Source: a bacterium
Lineage (GTDB): Bacteria; Verrucomicrobiota; Verrucomicrobiae; JAJYAR01
Length of the DNA: 6,507 nt
Direction of reading: 5' to 3'
Assembly (NCBI GenBank): GCA_021779435.1
Contig: JAJYAR010000165.1
Coordinates: 1 to 6,507 of the forward strand
The notes beneath the pieces are model-generated. The model was not told the origin of the DNA and did not search any database. It saw only the letters and a program-made list of their open reading frames with translations. This document shows positions 1-5,709 of the stretch, piece by piece (positions within the stretch are counted from its first letter, which is position 1; the number at the start of each line of letters is the position of its first letter). The position numbers and the translations under genes are program-made.

Positions 1-599
1 ACTCGGAGATGGTGCGTGTAGAGTTGCGGATCGGGGCGGGGAAGTTGGACGTCTCCGGCGGGGCCACAAAGCTGGTGGAGGGGGATTTCAGCTACAACGT
101 TCCCTCGTGGAAGCCGAGCGTTCGCTGGACGCCGAGTTCTTTCCGGGGGCTTTTGACGATCGAGCAGCCGAACCACTCCCGCGGGGGGTTCGGGCACACG
201 GAATACGACTGGAGGCTGCGGTTCAACAACGATAAGCCGGTCGATATGTTCGTGAACCTCGGGGCGGGGGAAGCGAAGCTTCGGCTGGGCTCGCTGAATC
301 TGCGCAGCGTGCAGGTGGATATGGGCGTGGGAAAGCTCGAAATGGACTTGCGTGGAACGACGCGCGGCGATTATAGCGTCCGGATTCACGGCGGCGTGGG
401 CGAGGCGGACGTGTATCTGCCGTCAGACGCGGGAATTTCGGCTTATGCGAAGGGTGGCATCGGAGGGATCCGCGCGGACGGGTTGAACAAGGACGGCGAC
501 CGTTACACGAGCGACAACTGGGAAAAGGCTCCGCATCGCGTGCGGCTGGATATTCAGGGCGGAATCGGGCAAATCAACCTAATTACGAGTGGAAGTTAG
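1..599 (+). CDS. Toast-rack domain protein, 5'-truncated by window edge
   Basis: The reading frame is open to the left edge (TCG GAG precede the first ATG at 9) and ends with TAG at 597-599. The first ATG is probably internal: proteins of this family usually have a signal peptide and a short lead before the 'v.VEL.iGAGkL.VSGGA' opening seen here at residues 2-19 (counted from the ATG). The visible 196 residues resemble the toast_rack_N/DUF2154-like family: the opening GAG turn, a 'F.YN...WKPSVRW' segment at 27-40, 'W.LRFNNDKPVDMFVNLGAGEAKL' around 68-91, then further glycine turns at 106-108, 129-131, 150-152 and 185-187. These give a stack of short beta strands joined by G-[AVI]-G turns. No membrane segment or enzyme motif is visible in this part. 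In other bacteria such domains sit in cell-envelope or surface-exposed proteins, but the function is not established. The gene appears to end its transcript at the terminator at 680-719. Confidence 0.7.
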   Translation, partial: SEMVRVELRIGAGKLDVSGGATKLVEGDFSYNVPSWKPSVRWTPSSFRGLLTIEQPNHSRGGFGHTEYDWRLRFNNDKPVDMFVNLGAGEAKLRLGSLNLRSVQVDMGVGKLEMDLRGTTRGDYSVRIHGGVGEADVYLPSDAGISAYAKGGIGGIRADGLNKDGDRYTSDNWEKAPHRVRLDIQGGIGQINLITSGS

Positions 600-679
600 G
601 CGCGAAATTTTCTTGAGCGAATGAAACCTTGTAGGCGCCGCGGGGATCTAAGGGAACAGCACAGTCTGGACAGTCCATT

Positions 680-719
680 CCGAGGGGCGGCTCACGAAGG
701 TCTTCCCTCGGTTTTTTTT
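680..719 (+). terminator. Intrinsic (rho-independent) terminator
   Basis: CCGAGGG at 680-686 pairs perfectly with CCCTCGG at 705-711, giving a 7-bp GC-rich stem with an 18-nt loop. Eight T residues follow at 712-719. The orientation fits the plus strand only, since there is no T-run on the other side. It lies about 80 nt after the stop of the toast-rack gene and would end that transcript. The whole element overlaps the last codons of the convergent membrane-protein gene (stop at 692-694), where the T-run is read on the minus strand as lysine codons. The long loop makes it slightly weaker than a textbook case. Confidence 0.7.
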
Positions 720-1531
720 GCCTCCACGGCGGCATGGACGGCAAGTTTCGTACGCATCGATTCGGCGACGTACCAGCGGTAGAACATCAACATCACCCCA
801 CACAACAGCACCGTGCAGGAACCGATCCAGAAGAGCAGGCCGGCGGTTTCCTGATCGGCGGCGCGAGTCAGGCGGAATGCGTCCCGTATCTCCGATAGGA
901 TTCCGAAGGTGTCGGGCGGGTTGTCGTAAGTTTCCAGCAGAGAGGGACGCGAGAAGGCAAGGCCGAGGCCGAGGGCGGAGCACCAGATGGCGGCTGCGAG
1001 AAGATACCAGTTCCCCGCGGGCACCGGGCTAACCTTGCCGGGTCCCTCCGGACCGACCAGCGGCAGCCAGAACCAGATGCCGGCAAGCACGGAAGTGAGA
1101 ATGGCGGTATCGCGCAGAGCCGGGTGGGCGAGCGTTGCATTGTAGACTGACGGCAGGTACCAGATGGCGAGGACGCCCATGCCCGCGAGCCAAGCGAGAA
1201 TGGGGGCGAGCTTGGCCGGGCCGGGGTTGCGCAGGCGGGGCGAAGGACCGAGGTCGGTGGCGAGCATCCAAGGGATGAAGAGGGCGGCGGTGATTCGTTC
1301 GACGACATCGGCGCTTAACAGATACTGGCGCGCGAGGGCATCGAACGGGGACACGTAGGTGAGCAGCAGGAGGAATAGGCCGCTGAGGAAGTAGGCGCCG
1401 CGACCCTTGGTCCGCACGCCGGGGACGCCGAAGTAAAGCCCGCCGAGAACGAGGCAAAATAAGAGGATTGGTACGGGCAGCGACCACGCGGAAAGGAAGG
1501 AAGCGGAGGATTGCATAACCTGAGATTTCAT
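692..1531 (-). CDS. CtaG-family (caa3 oxidase assembly-like) membrane protein lacking the usual histidines
   Basis: The protein has 279 residues from the ATG at 1531-1529. It shows about seven hydrophobic helices (roughly residues 21-36, 47-61, 80-92, 111-125, 143-159, 175-194, 230-250) and a charged C-terminal tail, so it is an inner-membrane protein. Family placement rests on the overall pattern of caa3_CtaG proteins: 'SPFDALARQYLLSAD' near 61-75, 'YLPSVYNATL' at 125-134, 'LAGIWFWLPL' at 149-158, and 'DQETAGLLFWIG' at 226-237, which matches the family's 'DQqlaGLlMWvpG'. CtaG proteins help assemble the copper centre of cytochrome oxidase. Here the SAHMVQH-like motif reads SADVVER, WHLP reads WYLP, and the lH..eH positions read LRDTAI, so a metal role is doubtful. 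A TTG at 1549 would add six residues and an ATG at 1516 would remove five; no candidate start has a strong ribosome-binding site. No oxidase genes are in view. Confidence 0.65.
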   Translation of the reverse strand: MKSQVMQSSASFLSAWSLPVPILLFCLVLGGLYFGVPGVRTKGRGAYFLSGLFLLLLTYVSPFDALARQYLLSADVVERITAALFIPWMLATDLGPSPRLRNPGPAKLAPILAWLAGMGVLAIWYLPSVYNATLAHPALRDTAILTSVLAGIWFWLPLVGPEGPGKVSPVPAGNWYLLAAAIWCSALGLGLAFSRPSLLETYDNPPDTFGILSEIRDAFRLTRAADQETAGLLFWIGSCTVLLCGVMLMFYRWYVAESMRTKLAVHAAVEAKKTEGRPS

Positions 1532-2408
1532 GATGACAGACCCGCACAAGGACGGCTCCGCAAGAGGCTGTGACGCGCGGCCCGGGGGCTTGGCGCCCGT
1601 TCTGATTGTGGGCTGCGGCTACACCGGCAGGCGCGCCGCGCGGATTCTGGCGCAAGCGGGGCACGTGGTGACGGCGACGACGAGATCGCCGGGGAAGCTA
1701 CTCGGGCTGGCCGAGCATGGGGTGTGCGTGGTTGGGCTGGACTGCCTGGATGCGGGCGCCGAGGAGAGGCTGCGTGCGATCGCGGCGCCGGGTTGTCCGG
1801 TGTTGTACTCGGTGCCATCGCTCGGAAGCAACCGCGACGCGACGGTACTTCGGGCGCTTGTGGGGCTTGCGGCGCGAGTTGTGTATCTTTCGACGACGAG
1901 CGTGTACGGGGCGCAGCGAGTGGTGGACGCGACGACACGACCGGCGCCGGTAAGCGAGAGGGAGAGGGCACGCATCGTGACCGAGAAGGCGGTGCTGCGC
2001 GGGCCGTGGTCTTCGCTGGTGCTTCGTCCGGCGGCGATTTATGGGCCCGGCCGGGGTGTGCATGTCTCGATGGCGCGCGGGGAATTCCGGTTGGAAGAAG
2101 GTGAGCCGATCCCGATCAGCCGGATTCACGTGGAGGACCTGGCGAGTTTAGCGGCGTTGGCGCTGGAAGTTTCGGTGGGCGGGGCATATCCGGTGGCGGA
2201 CGAGTATCCGTGCCCTTCGGTGGAACTGGCTCGATTTTGCGCCGAGCTGATGGGGCTGCCGATGCCGGAGACGGCGCCGGCGACTGAGATTCCCCAGACG
2301 CGTCGGCACGGGCGGCGAGTGGATGGTTCGGCGATTTTGAAACTGCTGGGGGTGAGGCTTCAGTATCCGACGTATCGGGAAGGCATTCGAGCGGCGTTGG
2401 CCACTTAG
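1530..2408 (+). CDS. SDR/NAD-dependent epimerase-like protein (YeeZ type)
   Basis: The protein has 292 residues with an N-terminal Rossmann fold. 'VLIVGCGYTGRRAA' at 24-37 holds the GxGxxG dinucleotide-binding turn (28-33). It is followed by an acidic-end strand 'VVGLDCLD' at 67-74, 'VVYLSTTSVYGA' at 117-128 (the active-site region with the Ser/Thr and Tyr of extended SDRs), 'VLRPAAIYGPGR' at 164-175, and 'SRIHVEDLA' at 197-205. The C-terminal 'LLGVRLQYPTYREGI' matches the end of YeeZ-like proteins. The usual YxxxK lysine is not obvious after the Tyr, as is common in this atypical SDR group, so it may bind NAD(P) without classic dehydrogenase activity. The substrate is unknown. Two tandem ATGs (1530, 1533) have only a weak TGAG upstream. 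An in-frame TTG at residue 21, just before the first beta strand, is an alternative start. The stop TAG interlocks with the stop of the convergent regulator gene. Confidence 0.8.
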   Translation: MMTDPHKDGSARGCDARPGGLAPVLIVGCGYTGRRAARILAQAGHVVTATTRSPGKLLGLAEHGVCVVGLDCLDAGAEERLRAIAAPGCPVLYSVPSLGSNRDATVLRALVGLAARVVYLSTTSVYGAQRVVDATTRPAPVSERERARIVTEKAVLRGPWSSLVLRPAAIYGPGRGVHVSMARGEFRLEEGEPIPISRIHVEDLASLAALALEVSVGGAYPVADEYPCPSVELARFCAELMGLPMPETAPATEIPQTRRHGRRVDGSAILKLLGVRLQYPTYREGIRAALAT

Positions 2409-3217
2409 ACGACCACTAATTCAGGGCCGCGGTCACGGACGGCGGCTGCCATCTCCGGGCGGATGCGCTCGTCGGTGATGACGCGGTTGACGGCGTCGAG
2501 TCCCGCGATGAGCGACAGGCTGCGGCGGCCGAACTTACTGGTGTCGGCCATCACGGTGGTTTCGCGGGCGGCGCGGATCATGAGACTGTTCAGACGGGCC
2601 TCGAGAATGTCGGGCGTGGTGAGTCCGCCTTCGGGATCAAGGCCATCGACGGAAAGAAAGAAATGGTCGGCGTGGAGTTCACGGATCATCTGCTCGGCAT
2701 GCGGACCGACGCAGGAGGTGGAGACGGGGCGCAGGATCCCGCCGACGAGGATCAAGGAAACCCACGGACAATCGAGCAGGCGGGAGGCGATGTTGAAGGC
2801 GTGGGTGATGACGGTCAACGATTGCAGGCGCGCGCGTTTCAAGTGCATGGCGAGCTGGGTGGCCGTGGTGCCGGAGTCGATGATCACGGTTTGGCCGGGT
2901 TTGATGAGATGCATGGCGGCGCGGCCGATGCGGACTTTTTCGTCGTGGTGGATGGGCTCCTTGACGGCGAGAGGGTAGTCCTGCGAGGGATTGAGCGGCG
3001 GCACCGCACCGCCGTGGGAGCGTACGACGGAGCCGGCCTCGGATAGGGCATCGAGATCGCCGCGGGCGGTGACGGCGGAAACGCGGAAGCGGCGGGTCAG
3101 TTCGTCGACCGTGACGCGGCCTTGCTGTTCGAGAAGAGCGAGGATAGCCCGCCGCCGCTCTTCGGTCATCATTCGCCCGGGTTTCCCCGATTTATTGGCG
3201 CTGTCCCCGGTTCGCAT
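2405..3217 (-). CDS. DeoR-family transcriptional repressor of sugar metabolism
   Basis: The protein has 270 residues. An N-terminal winged helix-turn-helix spans about 17-73: 'EERRRAILALLEQQGRV' is the first helix, and 'VTVDELTRRFRVSAVTARGDL' holds the HTH. The motif 'RSHGGA' at 66-71 is typical of the wing end. The C-terminal sugar-phosphate sensor domain (about 90-255) has the DeoR signatures 'DSGTTATQLAMHL' at 114-126, 'LILVGGILR' at 155-163, 'SVDGLDPEGGLTT' at 189-201, 'MADTSKFG' at 223-230 and 'VITDE' at 246-250. Family members bind DNA without ligand and release it on binding a phosphorylated sugar. The start at 3217 is supported by AAGGGAG seven bases upstream; it gives a 15-16 residue extension before the usual start, whose ATG-ATG (3172/3169) has no good ribosome-binding site. 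It is the last gene of the isomerase-kinase-regulator operon, 46 bp after the kinase stop, and so probably controls its own operon. The recognition helix reads TARGDL where many members have TIRRDL. Confidence 0.9.
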   Translation of the reverse strand: MRTGDSANKSGKPGRMMTEERRRAILALLEQQGRVTVDELTRRFRVSAVTARGDLDALSEAGSVVRSHGGAVPPLNPSQDYPLAVKEPIHHDEKVRIGRAAMHLIKPGQTVIIDSGTTATQLAMHLKRARLQSLTVITHAFNIASRLLDCPWVSLILVGGILRPVSTSCVGPHAEQMIRELHADHFFLSVDGLDPEGGLTTPDILEARLNSLMIRAARETTVMADTSKFGRRSLSLIAGLDAVNRVITDERIRPEMAAAVRDRGPELVVV

Positions 3218-3224
3218 TCAACCA

Positions 3225-3231
3225 CTCCCTT
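3225..3231 (-). promoter_or_regulatory. Ribosome-binding site deciding the DeoR start
   Basis: On the minus strand this reads AAGGGAG, seven bases before the ATG at 3217-3215. It is the best Shine-Dalgarno match in the operon. It favours the longer form of the regulator over the ATG pair 45-48 bases downstream, which matches the usual family start better but lacks a comparable site. Confidence 0.55.
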
Positions 3232-3263
3232 TTACGCGATTCGATCGTTGTCCGGAAGGAATA

Positions 3264-4418
3264 TCAGAAAATGCGCACTCGGCGCAAGTTCATGTAGGAC
3301 GGAATTTCTCCCGTGATTGGGAGAGCCCAGGCGCGGAAGGCGGGCAAATCGTCTTCCGGTGAGGCGGGGAGCCAGTTTCCCGGGAACAGCCTCTCGCGGC
3401 CGGCGACCTCTTCGAGCGGAGTGAAGTTGTAGGAAGGGGTGTAGGACGAGCCGGGATTTCTCTGGATGGAGACCATGTGGCCGCCGCGACCAGCGAGTGC
3501 GCCGCGGACCGCCGCCGCGCCGCAATTTCGGGCTTCGATGCGGTCGATTTCCGAGGCCAGAGCGGCGCATGACCGGCCGAATAAGCCGGGTTTTTCGCTG
3601 CGTGCCGGGATTTTCAGGGCGGCGGTGAGGCGTTGCGCCAGCGTGTGGGCGAGATTAAGCGCGAGCGGAGCGCGGCTGGAGACGCGGACGTCGGCGCCGA
3701 AGGGTTCGCCGTTCTCGTCGAGTTGGCCTTCGCAGACGCTGACGACGACGCGGCCGAGTTTGCGGTAGACGCGATCGACATCGGCGGCCAGCGATTCGAA
3801 GGGCAGCGGGCGTTCGGGGAAATAGGTGAGATGCGGAGGGTCCTCGGGGCCGCGCCGGGCGAGCGTGGAGGCGGCGGCGAGCCAACCGGCGTTGCGGCCC
3901 AGCACTTCGAGGACGGCGATGCCAGGCAGGGCGCGGTTGTCGGCGCCGATGTCGCGCAGGCAGGAGGCGAAGAAGCGTCCGGCGGAGGCGTAGCCTGGCG
4001 TGTGGTCCGTTCCGGCGAGGTCGTTGTCGATGGTTTTCGGGATGCCGACGACGGTCACGTTGGCGCCTGCGCTCCGCGCGGCATGGTGGAGGCCGAGCGC
4101 CATTTCCATGGTTCCGTTGCCGCCGTTCGCGAGAACCCAGGCGACACCGAGGCGGTCGAGCGTGGCGAGCATCTGCTCGTAGTCGGCATCGGTGATGCGG
4201 CGGCGGGAGGAGCCGAGGGCGGAACCGGGCGCGCGGGCGATGTCTTCCCAGATGACGGGGTCTTCGGCGGACAGGTTGACGATAGCGCCGCCGAGCAGGC
4301 CTTCGACACCGCGTTCGGCGCCGTAGAGGGCGGCGATGGAGGGTTCAGCGCGGCAGGCTTCGACGACTCCGGCGAGGCTTGCATTCAGAACCGCCGTGGG
4401 TCCGCCTCCGTGCAGCAC
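3264..4418 (-). CDS. Phosphofructokinase-family sugar-phosphate kinase (PPi-PFK-like, mixed signature)
   Basis: The protein has 384 residues from a GTG start and belongs to the PFK superfamily. It has the N-terminal phosphate loop 'HGGGPTAVLNASLAG' (3-17) and 'LYGAERGVEGLL' (31-42). The donor-site motif 'GGNGTM' spans 99-104, 'GIPKTIDNDL' with the catalytic Asp 125-134, and 'TDHTPGYASA' 137-146. The substrate-binding 'LGRNAGWL' spans 173-180 and 'CEG' 229-231, whose Glu contacts the sugar in PFKs. It phosphorylates a ketose 6-phosphate at C1. Lys in PKTIDND is the mark of pyrophosphate-using enzymes, while Gly in GGNG is the ATP-type residue (PPi enzymes usually have Asp), so the donor is uncertain. 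It follows the AgaS-type gene by 25 bp and precedes the DeoR gene, so tagatose 6-phosphate or fructose 6-phosphate are the likely substrates. The GTG has no clear ribosome-binding site and cuts into the first beta strand (ALVLHGGG). The frame is open only about 13 codons further upstream and offers no standard start there. Confidence 0.85.
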   Translation of the reverse strand: MLHGGGPTAVLNASLAGVVEACRAEPSIAALYGAERGVEGLLGGAIVNLSAEDPVIWEDIARAPGSALGSSRRRITDADYEQMLATLDRLGVAWVLANGGNGTMEMALGLHHAARSAGANVTVVGIPKTIDNDLAGTDHTPGYASAGRFFASCLRDIGADNRALPGIAVLEVLGRNAGWLAAASTLARRGPEDPPHLTYFPERPLPFESLAADVDRVYRKLGRVVVSVCEGQLDENGEPFGADVRVSSRAPLALNLAHTLAQRLTAALKIPARSEKPGLFGRSCAALASEIDRIEARNCGAAAVRGALAGRGGHMVSIQRNPGSSYTPSYNFTPLEEVAGRERLFPGNWLPASPEDDLPAFRAWALPITGEIPSYMNLRRVRIF

Positions 4419-4443
4419 CAGCGCGGCGGGCCGGCGCGCGGCG

Positions 4444-5523
4444 TCAGTCGGCGTAAACCCTCACTCCCTGGACGACACGGGTGATGACACGCTCCGGGCT
4501 GGGATTATCGGCGTTGACTCCGAATCGCGCCGCGGCGTGCAGGCCAAGCAACTGGGCGAATACGATGGCGAACGGGGTTCGGAAGGCGTCCGGTAGGTCC
4601 GCGCCCGGTGCGGGCACAAGCATGTCGAATAACTCGGGCGAGTGAGTGGGGCCGTTGGCGACGAGCATGCCGAGGCCCTTGGCGCGCAACTCGCGAACCA
4701 GATCCAGCTCGTAGCGCTGCAGGCGCGGATCGGAAGAAAGAAAGCAGACGACGAAGCTGCGGGGATTAAGAAAACTCATCGGGCCGTGGCGGAGGCCAAG
4801 GAAGGTTTCCGACTTTGCAACGACGCGGCCGCCGCTGATTTCGAGTACTTTCAGCGTGGCCTCGCGCGCGGCGCCGCGCAGAATGGGGGAAGCGAGGAAG
4901 ACGACGCGATCGGCGATGGCCTGGGCCGCCTCGACGGCGAGTTCCTCGATTTGCGGCAGAAGTTCGCTGGTGCGGGCCGCGGCGCGGCGAATGGGCTCGC
5001 GCCAGGGGTCCACGCGGCCGAGCAGCGTACCGGCGAGCGTGAGGTTGCTGAAGGAACTCGTCATCACGAGGCTGCGGTCGTTTGTGCGGGGATCGAGCAG
5101 CAAGGTGTCAGGCCCGATGAGGCGAACCAGCGCGCTATCGGGATTGCACGTGATGGCGTGGTGGCGGGCTGAGGGGACGAGGCGGCGCAGACGCTCGATC
5201 ACGCCGGCGGTCTCCGGGCTGTCGCCGGAACGCGCTACGGACACGACCATCGTGGACGGACTGACCGGCGGAGGATCGCTCACCAAGAGATCGGTGGAGG
5301 CGAGGGCGGCAACGCCGGGCCGGGACGCCGCGATCGCTTCGGCGAGGTAACAGGAGCTGCCGGCGCCGGTAACGACCGCCGGGGATTCGATCGTCCAGGG
5401 ACAAGCAGCGGTGCGTTCGAGAGTGTCCAGCCACGTCCCGGGCTGCTGGAGGATCTCGCTTCGGGTTATAGAATCAGTTACTTTCACGGGCGCAACCTGC
5501 GAAACGCGCTCTGAAGACGCCAT
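4444..5523 (-). CDS. agaS: AgaS-type SIS-domain sugar-phosphate isomerase/deaminase
   Basis: The protein has 359 residues with two SIS domains (about 40-185 and 200-335). AgaS-type features are 'TRSEILQQPGTW' at 20-31, 'VTGAGSSCYLAEAI' at 51-64, 'STDLLVSDPP' at 76-85, 'SVARSGDSPET' at 95-105 (the phosphosugar-binding Ser/Thr loop), 'HAITCNPDSAL' at 122-132, 'VMTSSFSNLTLA' at 153-164, 'EATLKVLEISGG' at 221-232, 'FLGLRHGPMSF' at 241-251, and the family-type ending 'NPSPERVITRVVQGVRVY'. AgaS enzymes convert galactosamine 6-phosphate (or a related amino-sugar phosphate) to the ketose 6-phosphate with release of ammonia. The protein lacks the GlmS glutaminase domain, so it is not a GlmS. The 'RHGPMS' loop has Met where AgaS often has Lys, so the exact substrate is open. 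It is soluble and cytoplasmic. The ATG at 5523-5521 has TAGGT seven bases upstream and a good promoter 25-50 bp further up. It is the first gene of the operon. Confidence 0.82.
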   Translation of the reverse strand: MASSERVSQVAPVKVTDSITRSEILQQPGTWLDTLERTAACPWTIESPAVVTGAGSSCYLAEAIAASRPGVAALASTDLLVSDPPPVSPSTMVVSVARSGDSPETAGVIERLRRLVPSARHHAITCNPDSALVRLIGPDTLLLDPRTNDRSLVMTSSFSNLTLAGTLLGRVDPWREPIRRAAARTSELLPQIEELAVEAAQAIADRVVFLASPILRGAAREATLKVLEISGGRVVAKSETFLGLRHGPMSFLNPRSFVVCFLSSDPRLQRYELDLVRELRAKGLGMLVANGPTHSPELFDMLVPAPGADLPDAFRTPFAIVFAQLLGLHAAARFGVNADNPSPERVITRVVQGVRVYAD

Positions 5524-5547
5524 GATGAGGACCTAGCCAAAGCAAGG

Positions 5548-5576
5548 ACGATAACGCGATCCCAGCGGCTTGTCAA
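5548..5576 (-). promoter_or_regulatory. Sigma70-type promoter of the agaS-PFK-deoR operon
   Basis: On the minus strand a perfect -35 box TTGACA (5576-5571) is followed after 17 bases by TATCGT (5553-5548), which keeps the key T1, A2 and T6 of the -10 box. Transcription would begin near 5541, leaving a leader of about 20 bases before the ATG at 5523. The 25 bases upstream of the -35 are T-rich on this strand, like an UP element. No equally good promoter is seen between the three genes of the operon. Confidence 0.65.
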
Positions 5577-5579
5577 TCA

Positions 5580-5605
5580 AAAAACGAAAGAAAAAGCAGG
5601 GAAAG
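5580..5605. promoter_or_regulatory. Candidate DeoR operator: GAAAG/CTTTC repeats
   Basis: Plus-strand GAAAG occurs at 5586-5590 and 5601-5605, with AAAAG at 5592-5596 between them. Read on the operon's strand these are CTTTC, CTTTT, CTTTC. Several DeoR-family repressors of sugar operons (AgaR is one) bind direct repeats of short T-rich CTTTC-like units near the promoter. Here the repeats lie immediately upstream of the -35 box of an operon that encodes a DeoR repressor. The assignment is inference: the tract is also simply A-rich and could be only an UP element. Confidence 0.3.
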
Positions 5606-5699
5606 TGTTCGAGAAGATTAAGTAGCTTGTTTTTCGCCGGCGAGGCGCGCGGGCGGTGGCCGTCTCCGGAAGGCTGAAACTGGCGTGATACTGGAGGAC

Positions 5700-5704
5700 G
5701 GAGG
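5700..5704 (+). promoter_or_regulatory. Ribosome-binding site of hmgA
   Basis: GGAGG ends five bases before the ATG at 5710. A second GGAGG stands at 5693-5697. The strong site supports this start codon and the rather short N-terminus of the dioxygenase. Confidence 0.65.
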
Positions 5705-5709
5705 ACGCC

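Larger units (their letters stand above)
5524..5709. other. Divergent intergenic region between agaS and hmgA
   Basis: This 186-bp stretch has no credible gene. The side next to agaS holds its promoter and the A-rich repeat tract. The side next to hmgA is GC-rich, with a 10-bp perfect palindrome TCGCCGGCGA at 5634-5643. I find no convincing promoter for hmgA: GATACT at 5686-5691 could serve as a -10 box but lacks a matching -35. Confidence 0.6.

Noticed and set aside
667..677. Small inverted repeat TGGAC-A-GTCCA next to a repeated ACAGTC
   Set aside because: Too short and with a one-base loop; the stronger hairpin at 680-711 explains the termination signal.
1029..1664. 211-codon Arg/Pro-rich open frame on the minus strand
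   Set aside because: Same-strand alternative frame of the CtaG-like gene running into the SDR gene; composition (Arg, Pro, Ala) is typical of a wrong frame in GC-rich DNA.
3633..4484. Long open frame of 283 codons on the plus strand opposite the kinase gene
   Set aside because: Its translation is a low-complexity Gly/Ala/Glu/Asp-rich string with no recognisable motif, and it is exactly antisense to a conserved PFK-family gene. GC-rich third positions make such shadow frames common.
4444..5523. GlmS (glucosamine-6-phosphate synthase) as identity of the SIS protein
   Set aside because: There is no N-terminal glutaminase domain or Cys start, and the TRSE..QQP, STD.LVSDPP and ITRVVQGV segments fit the AgaS family better.
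5634..5643. Perfect palindrome TCGCCGGCGA between agaS and hmgA
   Set aside because: Ten bases of CG-rich palindrome are expected by chance in this composition. It has no loop or T-run for a terminator and no repeat nearby to support an operator.
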